From SCGC-AG-212-J23 sp035762345 (GTDB taxonomy: Bacteria > Pseudomonadota > Gammaproteobacteria > Burkholderiales > SG8-39), in NCBI GenBank assembly GCA_035762345.1, contig DASTPE010000160.1:1-64000 (forward strand): DNA of 64,000 bases, in the 5' to 3' direction. The position numbers and the translations under genes are program-made. Each line of letters opens with the position of its first letter. Positions within the stretch are counted from its first letter, which is position 1. Shown here piece by piece: positions 18,879-27,042 of this stretch. The notes under the pieces are model-generated. The model was not told the DNA's origin. It did no database searches and saw nothing but the letters and a program-made list of their open reading frames with translations.

Positions 18879-18914
18879 GAAAAGCGAGAATCGGGGTCAG
18901 GCCCCGATTCTCGC
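18879..18914 (-). terminator. Terminator hairpin with perfect 13-bp stem
   Basis: GCGAGAATCGGGG (18884-18896) and its exact complement (18902-18914) flank a 5-nt loop. Read on the minus strand it is followed by TTTT, and it begins right at the stop of the aminotransferase gene, so it should terminate that transcript. The core GGGGTCAGG-CCCC resembles a dispersed GGGGTCAGACCCC-type element seen in many proteobacterial genomes. Confidence 0.75.
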
Positions 18915-20411
18915 CTATGCCGCGCGTTTTTTGCGCTGCGCGTCCTTCACGTGCATTTGGGCGTAGGCGCCGTGAGCGGCCGCCTCAGCGTCTCCCACGT
19001 GGACCGGCAACCCCATGTCGGAGAGCACGGAGCCGAGCGCCGAGAGGCACAGCATCACGTTGTCCGGGCGGCAACTGTAGCCCATCAACCCGAAGCGCCA
19101 GATCCTGCCCTTGAGGGGGCCGAGCCCGGCGCCGATCTCGAGGCCGAATTCGCCCAGGAGCGTGCGGCGCACCTCCTCCTCGTTTACGCCTTCGGGGCAC
19201 ACCACGGCGTTCATCTGCGGTAGTTGATATTGCTCTTTCACCAAGAACCTCAACCCCATGGCGTCGAGGCCGGCCTTGAGCGCGACATGGTGGCGCAGGT
19301 GGCGCCCCCACGAGTTTTCCAGGCCCTCCTCGCGGATGAGCAGCAGCGCCTCGTGCAGCGCGAAAAGCGAATTCGTCGGCGCCGTGTGGTGATAGGTGCG
19401 GGTGCTCGCGTTCCAGTAGCCCAGCAGGAGGTTCATGTCCATGAACCAGCTGTGGATCCTGTCCTTTCTCTTCTTCACGTGCTCGACCACGCGCTCGGAA
19501 AACGACACCGGCGAGAGCCCCGGCGTGCACGACAGGCACTTCTGGCTCGCCGAATAGATGGCGTCGATCTCCCATTCGTCCACCTTGACCGGCGAGCCGC
19601 CGAGCGACGTCACCGCGTCGACGATGACCAGTGCGCCGTGCTTGTGCGCGATCTGGGTCAGGAGCTTTGCGTCGGACTGGCAACCGGTCGAGGTCTCGGC
19701 ATGCACAAAGGCGACCACCTTCGTATCCCGGTTCTTCTTCAGCGCGTCCTCGAGCTTCTGCGGATCGACGGGCTCGCCCCACTTGTCTTCTACCACCGCG
19801 GGGTTGCCACCGCAGCGGATAGCGTTCTCGAGCATGCGGCCGCCGAAGACACCGTTCTGGCACACAACGACCTTGTCGCCGGGGGCCACCATGTTGACAA
19901 AGCAGTACTCCATGCCGACCGAGCCCGGCCCCGACAGGGGGAAGGTGAGCGCGTTCTTCGTCTGATAGACATAGCGCAACAGCGCTTTCAGCTCTTCCAT
20001 CATCTCGACGAATATCGGGTCCAGGTAGCCGATCGCGGGCTGGCTCATCGTGGTCAGCACGCGCGGATGGATCTCCGTCGGACCCGGACCCATCAGCGTA
20101 CGCTGCGGCGGATGGAATGATTGGATGCGCTTCGTGGGGGCGTACTGGGTCATGGTCTCCTCGGAAAAAATCCCAAACGGCGCGTTCTCCGGGCGCGACT
20201 TCACGCGCACCGGGTTCTTTACGCTTGCCTCGTTGACGATTTCGACCGCGCTGATGCGGCCCTGGGTCACGCGCTCGACTTCACCCGCCCAGCGCGCGGG
20301 CACGTAGCCCGCCTTCACCCAGTTGTGAATGACCGCGCGGTCGAGTTGAAAAGCCCGCGCGACTTCGGCCTGGCTGCCGAACAGCTCGACCAGTCGTTCA
20401 GCGCAGTTCAT
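18915..20411 (-). CDS. Class V aminotransferase (alanine/serine-glyoxylate type) with N-terminal HTH extension
   Basis: 498 residues if translation starts at ATG 20411. Residues 1-60 look like a YdaS/Cro-type helix-turn-helix (GSQAEVARAFQLDRAVIHNW) with a ~25-residue linker. From Met87 it is a complete class V aminotransferase: LMGPGPTEIHPRV, SGPGSVGMEYCF, VIVDAVTSLGG, PLP lysine in SASQKCLSC and IWRFGLMGYSCRP. A strong ribosome site GAGGAG sits 3 nt before the Met87 codon (20153), so the enzyme may also be made alone. The best promoter (TTGTCA at 20449-20444, TAAACT at 20426-20421) would start transcription almost at the first ATG. The enzymatic family is certain; amino donor and the fusion's reality are not. 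Confidence 0.85.
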   Translation of the reverse strand: MNCAERLVELFGSQAEVARAFQLDRAVIHNWVKAGYVPARWAGEVERVTQGRISAVEIVNEASVKNPVRVKSRPENAPFGIFSEETMTQYAPTKRIQSFHPPQRTLMGPGPTEIHPRVLTTMSQPAIGYLDPIFVEMMEELKALLRYVYQTKNALTFPLSGPGSVGMEYCFVNMVAPGDKVVVCQNGVFGGRMLENAIRCGGNPAVVEDKWGEPVDPQKLEDALKKNRDTKVVAFVHAETSTGCQSDAKLLTQIAHKHGALVIVDAVTSLGGSPVKVDEWEIDAIYSASQKCLSCTPGLSPVSFSERVVEHVKKRKDRIHSWFMDMNLLLGYWNASTRTYHHTAPTNSLFALHEALLLIREEGLENSWGRHLRHHVALKAGLDAMGLRFLVKEQYQLPQMNAVVCPEGVNEEEVRRTLLGEFGLEIGAGLGPLKGRIWRFGLMGYSCRPDNVMLCLSALGSVLSDMGLPVHVGDAEAAAHGAYAQMHVKDAQRKKRAA

Positions 20412-20442
20412 CGCTCCGCAAGTTTACGGTGTCAATTTTCTC

Positions 20443-20490
20443 TTGACAATCCGCCGATAGAGACTGTACCAGAGAGTACATATTAAGTAC
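20443..20490 (+). promoter_or_regulatory. Promoter and probable autoregulatory operator of the Xre/RES pair
   Basis: TTGACA at 20443-20448 is a consensus -35. The -10 is unclear: TGTACC at 20465 or TACTAT at 20488. Downstream lie overlapping inverted repeats, TGTAC-N6-GTACA (20466-20480 region) and GTAC-N7-GTAC (20476-20490 region), typical of antitoxin operators. The minus-strand promoter of the divergent aminotransferase uses the overlapping TTGTCA, so both directions could be controlled together. Confidence 0.5.
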
Positions 20491-20500
20491 TATCTGGAGC

Positions 20501-20899
20501 ATGCGCGAGCCGGCATCCCAAGTCGATCTTCATGCCCGCACGAGCCGCGAGCGGCTGGCAAGGATGGTGGTCTCGCTGCTCGAGCATTGGAACGTGCCGC
20601 TTAACGACCAGGCTGCCCTGCTCGGCCTTTCCGCCCAGTCGCGTTCCACCATCGCACGCTACCGGCGCGGGGAGCCGCTCGCCGACAGCGCGGACTTGCT
20701 CGCGCGCGCGGGTCACCTGCTCGGGATCCACAAGGCGCTTCGGATCTTGTTCCCGCACGACCGCGACCTCGCCTACCGCTGGGTGAGCACGCCGAATCGA
20801 CGCTTCGCCGGCGCGAGGCCTGTCGACATCATGAAGCGTGACGGCTACGAGGGCATTCTCGCCGTGCGGCGTTACCTCGACTTCGAGCGCGGCAGGTAG
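20501..20899 (+). CDS. Antitoxin of the Xre/MbcA/ParS family
   Basis: 132 residues. The N-terminal half carries a Xre-like helix-turn-helix (DQAALLGLSAQSRSTIARY). The C-terminal toxin-binding domain has LLGIHKALRILFP, WVSTPNRRFAGARPVDIM and GYEGILAVRRYLD, the DUF2384/MbcA signature. It neutralises a RES-domain toxin, encoded next with directly adjoining stop and start (TAG-GTG). The ATG follows GGAG by only one base, so initiation may be leaderless or weak. Autoregulation is likely through inverted repeats in the promoter. Confidence 0.85.
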   Translation: MREPASQVDLHARTSRERLARMVVSLLEHWNVPLNDQAALLGLSAQSRSTIARYRRGEPLADSADLLARAGHLLGIHKALRILFPHDRDLAYRWVSTPNRRFAGARPVDIMKRDGYEGILAVRRYLDFERGR

Positions 20900-21589
20900 G
20901 TGTTCGAAAGCCTGGTCCGCGAGGTCGCCGACTACCGCGGCGACCTGATGCGCAACATCAAGGGCATCCGCGTCTCACAGGATCTTTTCGACGATCTTGC
21001 GCGCGATGCTGCCGATACGGATGTAGCGATCGCCGCAGAAAGCGCGACCCGAATTCCGAGCCCGGCGCCGCTCATCACCCGTCCGTTCGACTACGGGACG
21101 GTGATCACCTACCCCTTCGCGCCGTACAACTGGCACGCGACGCGCTACTCCGACGGCCTGGAATACGGCGTGTGGTACGGCGCGCTGGCGATCGAGACCA
21201 CGGTGTACGAGACGCTCTACCACTGGTATCGCTTCATAGAAGAAAGTTATCCCAACCTGGAGCGCGAGGTGGTCGGAGAACGACGCGTGTTTCAGGTGCG
21301 CTGTGAAGCGATTCTGATCGATTTGCGTAGAGCAGCCGAGCCGCGCCTGATCGATCGCAACGACTACTCTTACACTCACCAGCTCGGACGCTATTTGTGG
21401 CAGCGCGCGCAAAGCGGGCTCCTCGCCCCGTCGGCGCGCGGCCCCGGGACTTGCGCGGCTATTTTCCGGCCCGAGACGCTGTCGGAAGTGCGCGACGTTT
21501 GTTTTCTTACCTACCGCTTGAAAGGCGACACGGCGCGCGTCGAGCGCTCGCCCGGCGACAACTGGCTAAGGATTACCATTCCCGCATGA
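20900..21589 (+). CDS. RES-domain toxin
   Basis: 229 residues from a GTG start immediately after the antitoxin stop. RES family signatures are RITRPF-like PLITRPFDYGTVITYPF, RYSDGLEYGVWYGALAIETTVYE (Arg and the Tyr/Glu of the NAD-binding pocket) and the Ser-containing SARGPGTCAAIFRPE near the C-terminus. Known members (MbcT, ParT, Res) attack NAD+ or ADP-ribosylate a metabolic enzyme, causing growth arrest. All active-site regions appear intact. The stop overlaps the next gene's ATG by 4 nt, which is unusual for a toxin cassette. Confidence 0.85.
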   Translation: MFESLVREVADYRGDLMRNIKGIRVSQDLFDDLARDAADTDVAIAAESATRIPSPAPLITRPFDYGTVITYPFAPYNWHATRYSDGLEYGVWYGALAIETTVYETLYHWYRFIEESYPNLEREVVGERRVFQVRCEAILIDLRRAAEPRLIDRNDYSYTHQLGRYLWQRAQSGLLAPSARGPGTCAAIFRPETLSEVRDVCFLTYRLKGDTARVERSPGDNWLRITIPA

Positions 21590-23319
21590 AACCCGACCAT
21601 CCCGTGGCCTTCAAGCCCGAAACGGCAGCCGATGCGTGGCTTGGACTGCTCGCCGCGCGCGGCATCGAATACCTGTTCGCCAACGGCGGGACCGATTTTG
21701 CCCCAGTGGTGGAGGCCTACGCCAAGGGACAGAAGCTCGGCTGGCGCCTGCCGCAGATCGTGATCGTGCCGCACGAAAACATGGGCGTCGCCATGGCGCA
21801 CGGCTTCGCCATGACGACCGGGCGGCCGCAAGCCATGATGGTGCATGTGGGCGTTGGCACCGCGAACTCGCTGAACGGCCTCATCAATGCCTCGCGCCAG
21901 AACGTGCCGATCCTTTTCACGGCGGGCCGCACGCCGATTACCGAATCGGGGGCGGTGCCGGCCGCGCGCAACAACTACATTCATTGGGCGCAGGAGCACT
22001 TCGATCAGGGCGGCATGCTGCGCGAGTTCGTCAAGTGGGACTACGAGCTGCGCCACGCCGAGCAAGTCGAAACGGTCCTCGACCGCGCGCTCGCCATCGC
22101 GAAAAGCGAGCCGCAGGGCCCGGTATACGTGACTTTGCCAAGGGAAGTGCTCGCTTCCTCCTTTCCCACGGATTATTCGTTGAAATCGACGATTTCTCCC
22201 GCTTCCGCGCCCGCCGCGGAGCCTGAAGCCCTCGAAGAAGCCGCCAAGCTCCTGGGGGGCGCGCAGCACCCGCTACTGATCACGGCGAGCGGCGGGAGAA
22301 CGTCGGATTCGGCCCGCGCAATCGAGCATCTCGCTCAGATGCTCGCGGTTCCGGTAGTGCATTACCGCCCGCGCCACCTCGCGCTCTCGACCGAGCATTC
22401 GATGCATTGCGGCTGGGATCCGCACCCGCTGCTCAAGGAATCCGACGTAGTGCTGGTCGTCGACTGTGACGTGCCCTGGATCCCGAAGGAAGGCAAGCCC
22501 AAGCCCGACGCCAAGGTCATTCACATCGGCCCCGATCCGCTCTTCGCTTCGTACCCGCTGCGCGGCTTCCGTGCCGACCTCGCGCTCACGGGCGCGGTCG
22601 CGCCCACGCTGCAGGCGCTCTGGCGCGCCGCGCAAAAGGAGGCCGTTTCCCTCAAACGCATCGAGGAGCGCCGCAAAGCCATTTCACTCGTCTCCGCCGA
22701 CATCAGGAGGAAGAGACGAGCTGGGGTGGAGCCCATGCCGGCGAGCATCACCGGGAAATGGCTCTCCGCGTGCGTCAACAAGGTGCTCGACGAGAACACG
22801 ATCCTGGTCAACGAGTACCCTATCGTGCTCGAAGAAATCGCGATCACGGAACCGCGCCGGTATTTCGGCAATCCTTCTGCCGGCGGCCTCGGCTGGGGCA
22901 TGGGCGCGGCGCTCGGCGCGAAGCTCGCCTTCGCTGACAGGACCGTGATCTGCGCGGTCGGCGACGGCGCCTACATGTTCGGCAATCCGACCGCAGCACA
23001 CTACGTATCCGAAGCGATGCGGCTCCCGGTTCTCTTCGTCATCGCGAACAACGCTCGCTGGGCCGCAGTGCACCGATCGACGCTTTCGACTTACCCGAAG
23101 GGCTACGCCGCCGCCGACAAGGAGCCGCCGTTCGCGACACTCGAGCCTTCGCCGCGCTTCGAGCATGTCGTGCAGGCAAGCGGCGGGCACGGCGAGCGCG
23201 TGAGCGAGCCAATAGAACTCCTGCCCGCTCTCGAGCGAGCGCTAAGAATTGTCAAGGAGGAGAAGCGGCAGGCCGTGCTGAACGTCCGCCTGGAGGCAAG
23301 CTACGTCAAGACTAGCTAA
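21586..23319 (+). CDS. Thiamine diphosphate-dependent enzyme, acetolactate synthase-like
   Basis: 577 residues from ATG 21586, overlapping the RES toxin stop (ATGA). Three-domain ThDP decarboxylase/synthase fold: the N-terminal catalytic Glu in VIVPHENMGVAMAHG, a central domain (~200-330), and a C-terminal ThDP motif GDGAYMFGNPTA...IANN. The central region looks degenerate compared with IlvB, there is no small subunit gene, and residues after the motif (RWAAVHRS) differ from acetolactate synthase. It may be a benzoylformate- or oxalyl-CoA-decarboxylase-like or orphan enzyme. The substrate cannot be inferred. Confidence 0.8.
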   Translation: MKPDHPVAFKPETAADAWLGLLAARGIEYLFANGGTDFAPVVEAYAKGQKLGWRLPQIVIVPHENMGVAMAHGFAMTTGRPQAMMVHVGVGTANSLNGLINASRQNVPILFTAGRTPITESGAVPAARNNYIHWAQEHFDQGGMLREFVKWDYELRHAEQVETVLDRALAIAKSEPQGPVYVTLPREVLASSFPTDYSLKSTISPASAPAAEPEALEEAAKLLGGAQHPLLITASGGRTSDSARAIEHLAQMLAVPVVHYRPRHLALSTEHSMHCGWDPHPLLKESDVVLVVDCDVPWIPKEGKPKPDAKVIHIGPDPLFASYPLRGFRADLALTGAVAPTLQALWRAAQKEAVSLKRIEERRKAISLVSADIRRKRRAGVEPMPASITGKWLSACVNKVLDENTILVNEYPIVLEEIAITEPRRYFGNPSAGGLGWGMGAALGAKLAFADRTVICAVGDGAYMFGNPTAAHYVSEAMRLPVLFVIANNARWAAVHRSTLSTYPKGYAAADKEPPFATLEPSPRFEHVVQASGGHGERVSEPIELLPALERALRIVKEEKRQAVLNVRLEASYVKTS

Positions 23320-23407
23320 GCGTGAGCTTTGGCGGACAGAGAGGATTCCGCTTCGAGTTCTCGCTCATTCGCAAGGTGGATAGCGTCGAGCTCTCCGGCG
23401 TGGCTTT

Positions 23408-23527
23408 GGCACCGTGGCCAAGGGTGAGCTCTACGCCATGCTCTATGCTGCGGCGCAGCTTGGATTTTTTGCGCGCCACCGGCGCAGCGTCGAGCAGATG
23501 GCGCGCAGCGCAAAGCTCAAGCTCTAG
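23408..23527 (+). pseudogene. Possible decayed 3' end of an unidentified gene
   Basis: Within a gene-poor 230-bp gap (23320-23550), one frame reads GTVAKGELYAMLYAAAQLGF and on to a TAG at 23525 with strongly G/C third positions. An in-frame stop lies at 23381 and no start or ribosome site is evident. It could be the remnant of a truncated gene or chance. Nothing else convincing is seen in this gap. Confidence 0.2.
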
Positions 23528-23550
23528 TCGGACCGCTGGCGCCGCCGGCC

Positions 23551-24291
23551 CTAGTTGGCGGGCTGGCCGGCGGGGATCGAGGCGTTGATGCGCGCGGCGC
23601 CGATGCGCCCTATGAGCGGGAGCTTGATGCCGGAAGGGCTGACGCCGAAGTTCAGGCTGAGAATGTTGACCTCGAGCCCGTCCACGCCGCTCGCCGCCAC
23701 GCCGAGAAGGCCGCGCAGCGAGAACTGGAACCCGCTGCCGCTTGGGGCACTGGAGATCATGTCCGAACCGATGTAGTCCTTGCCGATCGCAGTCGCCGGC
23801 AAGTCGGTTTCGAGCTCGGGGACGGCGCGCGCGATCCATGCCGTGAACGTGTTCGAGTTAGGCCCAGGCCAAAGGCTGTAGGACTTGGCGAAGGGATACT
23901 CATGCGCCGCCTTGTCGATACGGCGGATGAGCTCCTCGACCCCGGGACCGCGCTTCTCGGCGTAGAGCTCGCCTGGCGCTCCGAACCACGAGTCGGGCGC
24001 GCGGTTGCGGATCACGAGCGTGCTCTCGGACCAGCGCAGGCGCCACCCGACCACTTCATAGACCGTGAACTCAGCGGCTCCCTCGGGCTTGACCGCCACC
24101 CAGGTGTGGACGCCGAAGATGCCTTTGGCGCCTCGCGTGCGCGCACCCCACACCTGCACGGCCGGCTCGCTGACCTTGGCGGGTTCCAGCGTGAGGGTGT
24201 CGTAGCTCTCGGCGGTGACCGAGGCGCCAATGAAAGCCAGCAAGCCGATGAGGCTTGAGCGGCCGATGAACCTGGCGGCAGGGCGCGTCAT
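23551..24291 (-). CDS. DUF3750 family exported protein
   Basis: 246 residues. An N-terminal signal-like segment (SSLIGLLAFIGASVTAES) suggests export. The body matches my memory of DUF3750 proteins: VQVWGARTRGAKGIFGVHTWVAVKPEG, SWFGAPGELYAEKRGPGVEELI, WPGPNSNTFTAWIAR, and the C-terminal LLGVAASGVDGLEVNILSLNFG. No catalytic residues are established for this family. It stands alone between the ThDP enzyme and ttcA, transcribed toward the former. Function unknown. Confidence 0.75.
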   Translation of the reverse strand: MTRPAARFIGRSSLIGLLAFIGASVTAESYDTLTLEPAKVSEPAVQVWGARTRGAKGIFGVHTWVAVKPEGAAEFTVYEVVGWRLRWSESTLVIRNRAPDSWFGAPGELYAEKRGPGVEELIRRIDKAAHEYPFAKSYSLWPGPNSNTFTAWIARAVPELETDLPATAIGKDYIGSDMISSAPSGSGFQFSLRGLLGVAASGVDGLEVNILSLNFGVSPSGIKLPLIGRIGAARINASIPAGQPAN

Positions 24292-24340
24292 GCTCTTCGC
24301 TACTGAAACGCATTGTAGGCGGCGCCGGATGACACGGGAG

Positions 24341-25153
24341 CTACCTGAAATTTGAAAAATCGTAGAGCTTCCGGTCGAGAAGGTGCGAAGGACGCACCTC
24401 GGTCAGCGCGCGGGCAATCGACTCGATGCGTCCCGGCTGGCGGCGCTTCCATTCCCGGAGCATCTCGCCGATCTGCTTGCGCTCGAGGTTCTCCTGCGAG
24501 CCGCATAGCGTGCACGGGATGATCGGGAAGCGCTTGGCTTCGGCGTAGGCCACCAGATCATCTTCGGTGACGTAGGCGAGCGGCCGGATCACCACGTGCC
24601 GACCGTCGTCCGAGCGCAGCTTTGCCGGCATCGCCTTCAGCTGCCCACCATGGAACAGATTGAGGAAAAAAGTGGCCAGAATGTCGTCACGGTGGTGGCC
24701 GAGCGCGATCTTCGTCGTGCCGAGCTCGCTCGCCACACGGTACAGCACGCCGCGGCGCAGCCGCGAGCAGAGCGAGCACATGGTCTGCCCCTCCGGGACG
24801 ACGCGCTTGACCACCGCGTAGGTGTCCTGCTCCACGATCCGGAACTCGACCCCACGGGAGCGAAGGTACTCGGGAAGGACGTGCGCCGGAAACCCCGGCT
24901 GCTTCTGATCGAGATTGACGGCGATCAGCTCGAACTCTACAGGCGCTCTTTCGTGGAGCGACAAAAGAATATCCAACAGCGCATGGCTGTCCTTGCCGCC
25001 CGACAGGCATACCATCACCCGGTCGCCTGCCTCGATCATGTTGAAGTCGGCGATTGCCGCGCCCGCCTGACGGCGTAGCCGCTTGGCCAGCTTGCCGAGC
25101 TCGTGGTCAGCCTTGCGCGGGTCGCGGTGGATGCGGATGGGTTGGGCGGGCAT
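24341..25153 (-). CDS. ttcA: tRNA 2-thiocytidine biosynthesis protein TtcA
   Basis: Thiolates C32 of certain tRNAs, using ATP and a 4Fe-4S cluster. 270 residues. The PP-loop SGGKDSHALLD lies near residue 51, the CxxC pair in MCSLCSRLRRG near 125, and the second Cys pair in CTLCGSQENLERKQ near 220. GHHRDDILATFFLNLF is also typical. ATG 25153 gives the normal N-terminus. Single gene; no unusual feature. Confidence 0.95.
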   Translation of the reverse strand: MPAQPIRIHRDPRKADHELGKLAKRLRRQAGAAIADFNMIEAGDRVMVCLSGGKDSHALLDILLSLHERAPVEFELIAVNLDQKQPGFPAHVLPEYLRSRGVEFRIVEQDTYAVVKRVVPEGQTMCSLCSRLRRGVLYRVASELGTTKIALGHHRDDILATFFLNLFHGGQLKAMPAKLRSDDGRHVVIRPLAYVTEDDLVAYAEAKRFPIIPCTLCGSQENLERKQIGEMLREWKRRQPGRIESIARALTEVRPSHLLDRKLYDFSNFR

Positions 25154-25227
25154 GGGGAAGGCAGTGTACCTAAGGCGTCACCAGCTTGAGCCCGGCGATT
25201 CCCAACGGCCAGGCCATGAGCGGTTCC

Positions 25228-25974
25228 TTAAATGAAGATGGAGCGACCGCCGTCCACGGCCAGGATCTGGCCGGTAACGTAAGGCGCGCAGGCAAGGAAA
25301 TGCACGGCGCGCGCCACGTCTTCCGGCGAGCCGATGCGCGCAAGCGGCGTGGTGGCGAGGATGCGCGCGCGCTCGGGGTCTGTGAATTGGCCGTCTTCGG
25401 GCCAGGCGATCGCGCCCGGGGCGACGCCGTTGACGCGCACCCGGGGCGCGAGCTCGAGGGCGAGCGCGCGCGTCATCGCTGCGAGCCCGGCCTTTGCGAT
25501 GGTATAGAGCGCATAGCCCTTGAGCGGCCGCTCGGCATGGATATCGACGATGTTGACGATCGAGCCGTGGTTCTTCGCGAGCTCGTCGGATGCCTGCTGC
25601 GCGAGGAAGAGCGGGGCTCGCAGGTTCGAGCCTATGAGCTCCTCCCAGTGCGGAGGCTCCATGGCGCCGACGGCAACCGGAAAGAACGTAGACGCGTTGT
25701 TCACGACCAGATCGAGCCGCCCGAAAGTCTCGAGCGCCGCACCGACCAGTGCGCGCGGCGCTACCGGCGCAAGGAGCTCGGCTTTCACCTTTGCCGCGCT
25801 CTTAGGACGCGTCGCATTTAGCTCGGATGCGAGGCGCGCGGCATCGGACTCGGAGTCCCGGTAGTGGATAAGCACGGCTGCGCCGGCCGCGTGCAGCCGG
25901 TGCGCGATCGCCGCGCCGACGCGGCGTGCGCCGCCGGTGACGAGCGCCGCCTTGCCAACCAGGGAATCATCCAT
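25228..25974 (-). CDS. Pteridine reductase (short-chain dehydrogenase)
   Basis: 248 residues. SDR fold with the pteridine-reductase variant of the cofactor motif, TGGARRVGAAIA (TGxxxRxG rather than TGxxxGxG). It also has NNASTFFP, the catalytic YxxxK in YALYTIAKAG, and VNGVAPGAIAWPE. Such enzymes (PTR1/FolM type) reduce biopterin or dihydrofolate with NADPH. Divergent from the MidA-type methyltransferase gene with a 33-bp gap. The SDR class is certain, pteridine specificity is inferred from the motif. Confidence 0.85.
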   Translation of the reverse strand: MDDSLVGKAALVTGGARRVGAAIAHRLHAAGAAVLIHYRDSESDAARLASELNATRPKSAAKVKAELLAPVAPRALVGAALETFGRLDLVVNNASTFFPVAVGAMEPPHWEELIGSNLRAPLFLAQQASDELAKNHGSIVNIVDIHAERPLKGYALYTIAKAGLAAMTRALALELAPRVRVNGVAPGAIAWPEDGQFTDPERARILATTPLARIGSPEDVARAVHFLACAPYVTGQILAVDGGRSIFI

Positions 25975-26007
25975 ATGAACGCGCTGATTCTAGGTTAGAT
26001 TTCCCGG

Positions 26008-27039
26008 GTGCTTGAGGAGCTGCGCGCAGAGATCGCCGCCGCCGGCGGCTGGATCCCCTTCGCCCGCTACATGGAGCTCGCAGCGCGGGCCTATTACGGC
26101 CGCAGCGATCGGCAGTTCGGCGCAAAGGGCGATTTCGTAACGGCGCCGGAGCTGGGAAAGCTGTTCGGCCGCACGCTTGCCCGGCAGCTGCGCGAGTTCG
26201 AAGGCCCGATCCTGGAATTCGGCGCGGGCGGCGGCGCGCTCGCCGAGGTGCTCACCGAAGAGCTCGACCGGGAGTACCTGATCCTTGAGACGAGCGCCGC
26301 GCTGCGCGCGCGCCAGGCGGCGAGGCTCGGCGGCAAGGTGAGATTCCTCGATCGTCTTCCCGACGCCTTTCGGGGAGTCGTGATCGCTAACGAAGTCGTG
26401 GACGCCATGCCAGTGCATGCGGTGGCGTGGAGACAGGGCGGGATCTTCGAGCGCGGAGTCGTCTTCTGCGGAAAGCCTGTATGGGACGAGCGGGCGGCGC
26501 ACGGCGTGGTGCTCGAAGCAGCGCGGGGAATAGACGTGTCGTTTCCGTACGAAAGCGAGATCGGTCTGGCCGCACAGGCCTGGATGCGGACGTTTTCTGA
26601 ACGGCTCGAGTCGGGAGCGATCTTCGTCATCGACTACGGCTTTCCGTCGCACGAGTACTACCACGCCCAGCGTTCGATGGGCACGCTCATGTGCCACGCA
26701 CGCCACCATGCGCACGAAGACCCGTTCGAGCGCCCGGGAGAGCAGGACATCAGCGCGCACGTCGATTTCAGCGCGCTCGTGCGCGCAGCGCACGCCGGCG
26801 GACTCGAGTTGCTCGGCTACGCGACGCAAGCACAGTTCCTGGTGAACTGCGGCATCACCGAGGTGCTCGAGCAGGCGAACTTGCGGCAAGCCCTGCACTA
26901 TGCGCCGATCGCCGCCGAGGCCCACGTTCTGCTCTCGCCCAATGAAATGGGGGAGCTCTTCAAGGTGCTCGCGGTCGGGCGTGGGGTCAAACAGCCACTC
27001 CTGGGGTTTTCACGCGGGGATCGTTCCAATAGGCTCTAG
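26008..27039 (+). CDS. SAM-dependent methyltransferase, MidA/NDUFAF7 family (DUF185)
   Basis: 343 residues from GTG 26008. The family motifs are WIPFARYMELAARAYYG, KGDFVTAPELGKLFGRTLA, the SAM-binding LEFGAGGGALA, VIANEVVDAMPVHA and IDYGFPSHEYYHAQRSMGTL. The mitochondrial relative NDUFAF7 methylates an arginine of complex I. Bacterial members are less studied but likely protein arginine methyltransferases. The next gene (cytochrome c) starts 3 nt after its stop, so they share a transcript. Confidence 0.88.
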   Translation: MLEELRAEIAAAGGWIPFARYMELAARAYYGRSDRQFGAKGDFVTAPELGKLFGRTLARQLREFEGPILEFGAGGGALAEVLTEELDREYLILETSAALRARQAARLGGKVRFLDRLPDAFRGVVIANEVVDAMPVHAVAWRQGGIFERGVVFCGKPVWDERAAHGVVLEAARGIDVSFPYESEIGLAAQAWMRTFSERLESGAIFVIDYGFPSHEYYHAQRSMGTLMCHARHHAHEDPFERPGEQDISAHVDFSALVRAAHAGGLELLGYATQAQFLVNCGITEVLEQANLRQALHYAPIAAEAHVLLSPNEMGELFKVLAVGRGVKQPLLGFSRGDRSNRL

Positions 27040-27042
27040 GGC

